Shown: piece by piece, positions 6,326-7,338 of the stretch | Layout of the letters: each line of letters starts with the position of its first letter | Numbering within the stretch: position 1 is the first letter of the stretch | Origin: NIOZ-UU13 sp032250555 | GTDB taxonomy: Bacteria; Planctomycetota; Phycisphaerae; Sedimentisphaerales; Anaerobacaceae | Direction of reading: 5' to 3' | Assembly (NCBI GenBank): GCA_032250555.1 | Contig: JAVVFI010000280.1 | Coordinates: 1 to 7,338 of the forward strand | DNA length: 7,338 nucleotides | Translations under genes and position numbers: made by a program | Notes under the pieces: generated by a model | Databases searched by the model: none | What the model saw: only the letters and a program-made list of their open reading frames with translations | Told to the model about the DNA's origin: nothing

Positions 6326-7338
6326 ATGGGTAAAAAAATGACTTTTTTGTTTTCTTTTGTTTTGTTGTTGGGGCTGGTTAGTAACGTTTCGGCAGGTCTG
6401 GTGGCGCACTGGCAGTTTGATGATGGTTCCGGAATGGCTGCCGTTGACAGCTCAGGCAATGGTCATGATGGTACTCTACAGGGTGATCCGCAGTGGGTTG
6501 CCGGGATGATTGGTAGCGGTGCTTTGAGTTTTGATGGAACCGATGGCCTTGTGGATGTTGATCATGATGAATCATTGAATATGACCGATGAACTGACAAT
6601 TACGGTATGGGTGAATGTAGGTAATCTCAGTACTTACTATTTTCTTGTCTGTAAACAACCCAGTGGTACGGCTGGAGATAATTATCCTGGCAATTACGAA
6701 TTTAGAACAGAAGCAAATACCGGCGCCCTGCAGTTTGGACACCAGGAAGCAGAGGGCGAGCAGTACATCTTCTACACCTCCGAGACATCTATTACCGCCG
6801 GACAATGGCATCACGTTGCAGTATCATTTACAAAGGGAGAGCTTGTAGAATTCTATATCGACGGAATTCCTGCCGGAAGCTCAGAACAGTTGATTAATTT
6901 CGGAATTTTGAACGATGAATCTGTAAGAATTGGTGGCAGGAAAGATGGGTATTCTTTTTTCAACGGAATTCTGGATGACGTTCGCCTCTACGACCGGGCC
7001 CTGTCAGCAGTCCAGATAAAGAAGCTGTACAATGGTAATCCTCCAATGTTTACAATCGCCGAGAAGCCCCAGCCGGCTGATGGTTCTTTACACTCGGATA
7101 CTTGGGCGAGCATTAGCTGGCAGGCGGGAGATTATGCGGTTTCGCATGATGTGTATTTAAGCGACAATTATGATAATGTGAACAGCGGCGCAGAAGGCAC
7201 TTTCAGGGGTAATCAGGCCGATACATTTTTTGTTGCCGGCTTTCCCGGATTTCCATATCCGGATGGCCTTGTTCCCGGCACGACATATTACTGGCGAATC
7301 GATGAGGTTAATGACGCCGAACAGGATAGTCCATGGAA
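6326..7338 (+). CDS. Secreted LamG-domain (concanavalin A-like) protein, 3' end outside the window
   Basis: The open frame runs 337 codons to the window edge without a stop. Residues 1-23 are a Sec signal peptide: MGKK, a hydrophobic core of Phe, Val and Leu, and VSA before GLVAHW. Residues about 24-236 form a LamG/concanavalin A-like fold with the usual marks: VAHWQFDDGSG, DSSGNGHDGTL, GALSFDG (65-71), WHHVAVSF (161-168), EFYIDG (175-180), and the closing ILDDVRLYDRALS (215-227). From about 245 a second domain begins, with P-x-DG, SISWQAG and DVYLSDNYDNVN, then GTTYYWRIDEVN (318-329). This is the Fn3-like segment that commonly follows LamG in long planctomycete proteins. Such proteins usually bind polysaccharide at the cell surface. 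Any catalytic or sorting domain would lie beyond the window. It has its own promoter and a strong ribosome binding site. Confidence 0.9.
   Translation, partial: MGKKMTFLFSFVLLLGLVSNVSAGLVAHWQFDDGSGMAAVDSSGNGHDGTLQGDPQWVAGMIGSGALSFDGTDGLVDVDHDESLNMTDELTITVWVNVGNLSTYYFLVCKQPSGTAGDNYPGNYEFRTEANTGALQFGHQEAEGEQYIFYTSETSITAGQWHHVAVSFTKGELVEFYIDGIPAGSSEQLINFGILNDESVRIGGRKDGYSFFNGILDDVRLYDRALSAVQIKKLYNGNPPMFTIAEKPQPADGSLHSDTWASISWQAGDYAVSHDVYLSDNYDNVNSGAEGTFRGNQADTFFVAGFPGFPYPDGLVPGTTYYWRIDEVNDAEQDSPW

Overview
The window looks like a piece of a Planctomycetes genome, most likely a Phycisphaerae-type or other marine or anaerobic polysaccharide-degrading member. That judgement rests on gene style: a short prepilin-like protein with an H-X9-DG motif, a LamG protein followed by a 'DVYL... 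YYWRIDEVN' Fn3-like segment, a twin-arginine sugar-isomerase-like protein and a very long secreted beta-helix protein. No rRNA or tRNA is present to confirm the lineage, so this rests on protein families recalled from memory.

Layout. Positions 74-3373 (minus strand) hold one large secreted protein with two consecutive parallel beta-helix modules behind two Ig-like domains and ahead of an Fn3-like end. Its annotated GTG start looks wrong or damaged: a well-placed Shine-Dalgarno sequence and a better signal peptide begin upstream at a non-standard ATA, or at an ATG one frame away across an A7 run. Positions 3374-3955 are a divergent control region. It carries a good sigma-70-like promoter for the minus-strand gene, a set of three related ACATTC/GAATGT arms that can form two mutually exclusive hairpins, a tiny reading frame with an excellent ribosome binding site, and a perfect TATAAT box for the plus-strand genes.

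Positions 3956-6182 form a two-gene plus-strand operon with a 34-base gap: the type II pseudopilin-like H-X9-DG protein, then a Tat-signal protein related to L-fucose/L-arabinose isomerases. After a 143-base gap with a promoter overlapping an inverted repeat, a third plus-strand gene starts at 6326. It encodes a Sec-exported LamG protein and runs off the right edge of the window.

Taken together, all four main products are predicted to leave the cytoplasm (two by Sec, one by Tat, one as a prepilin-like protein). The beta-helix and LamG proteins are of kinds that bind or cleave polysaccharides, and the isomerase-like protein suggests monosaccharide recognition or processing. The locus therefore reads as an envelope or extracellular carbohydrate-handling region, but no substrate can be assigned from sequence alone.
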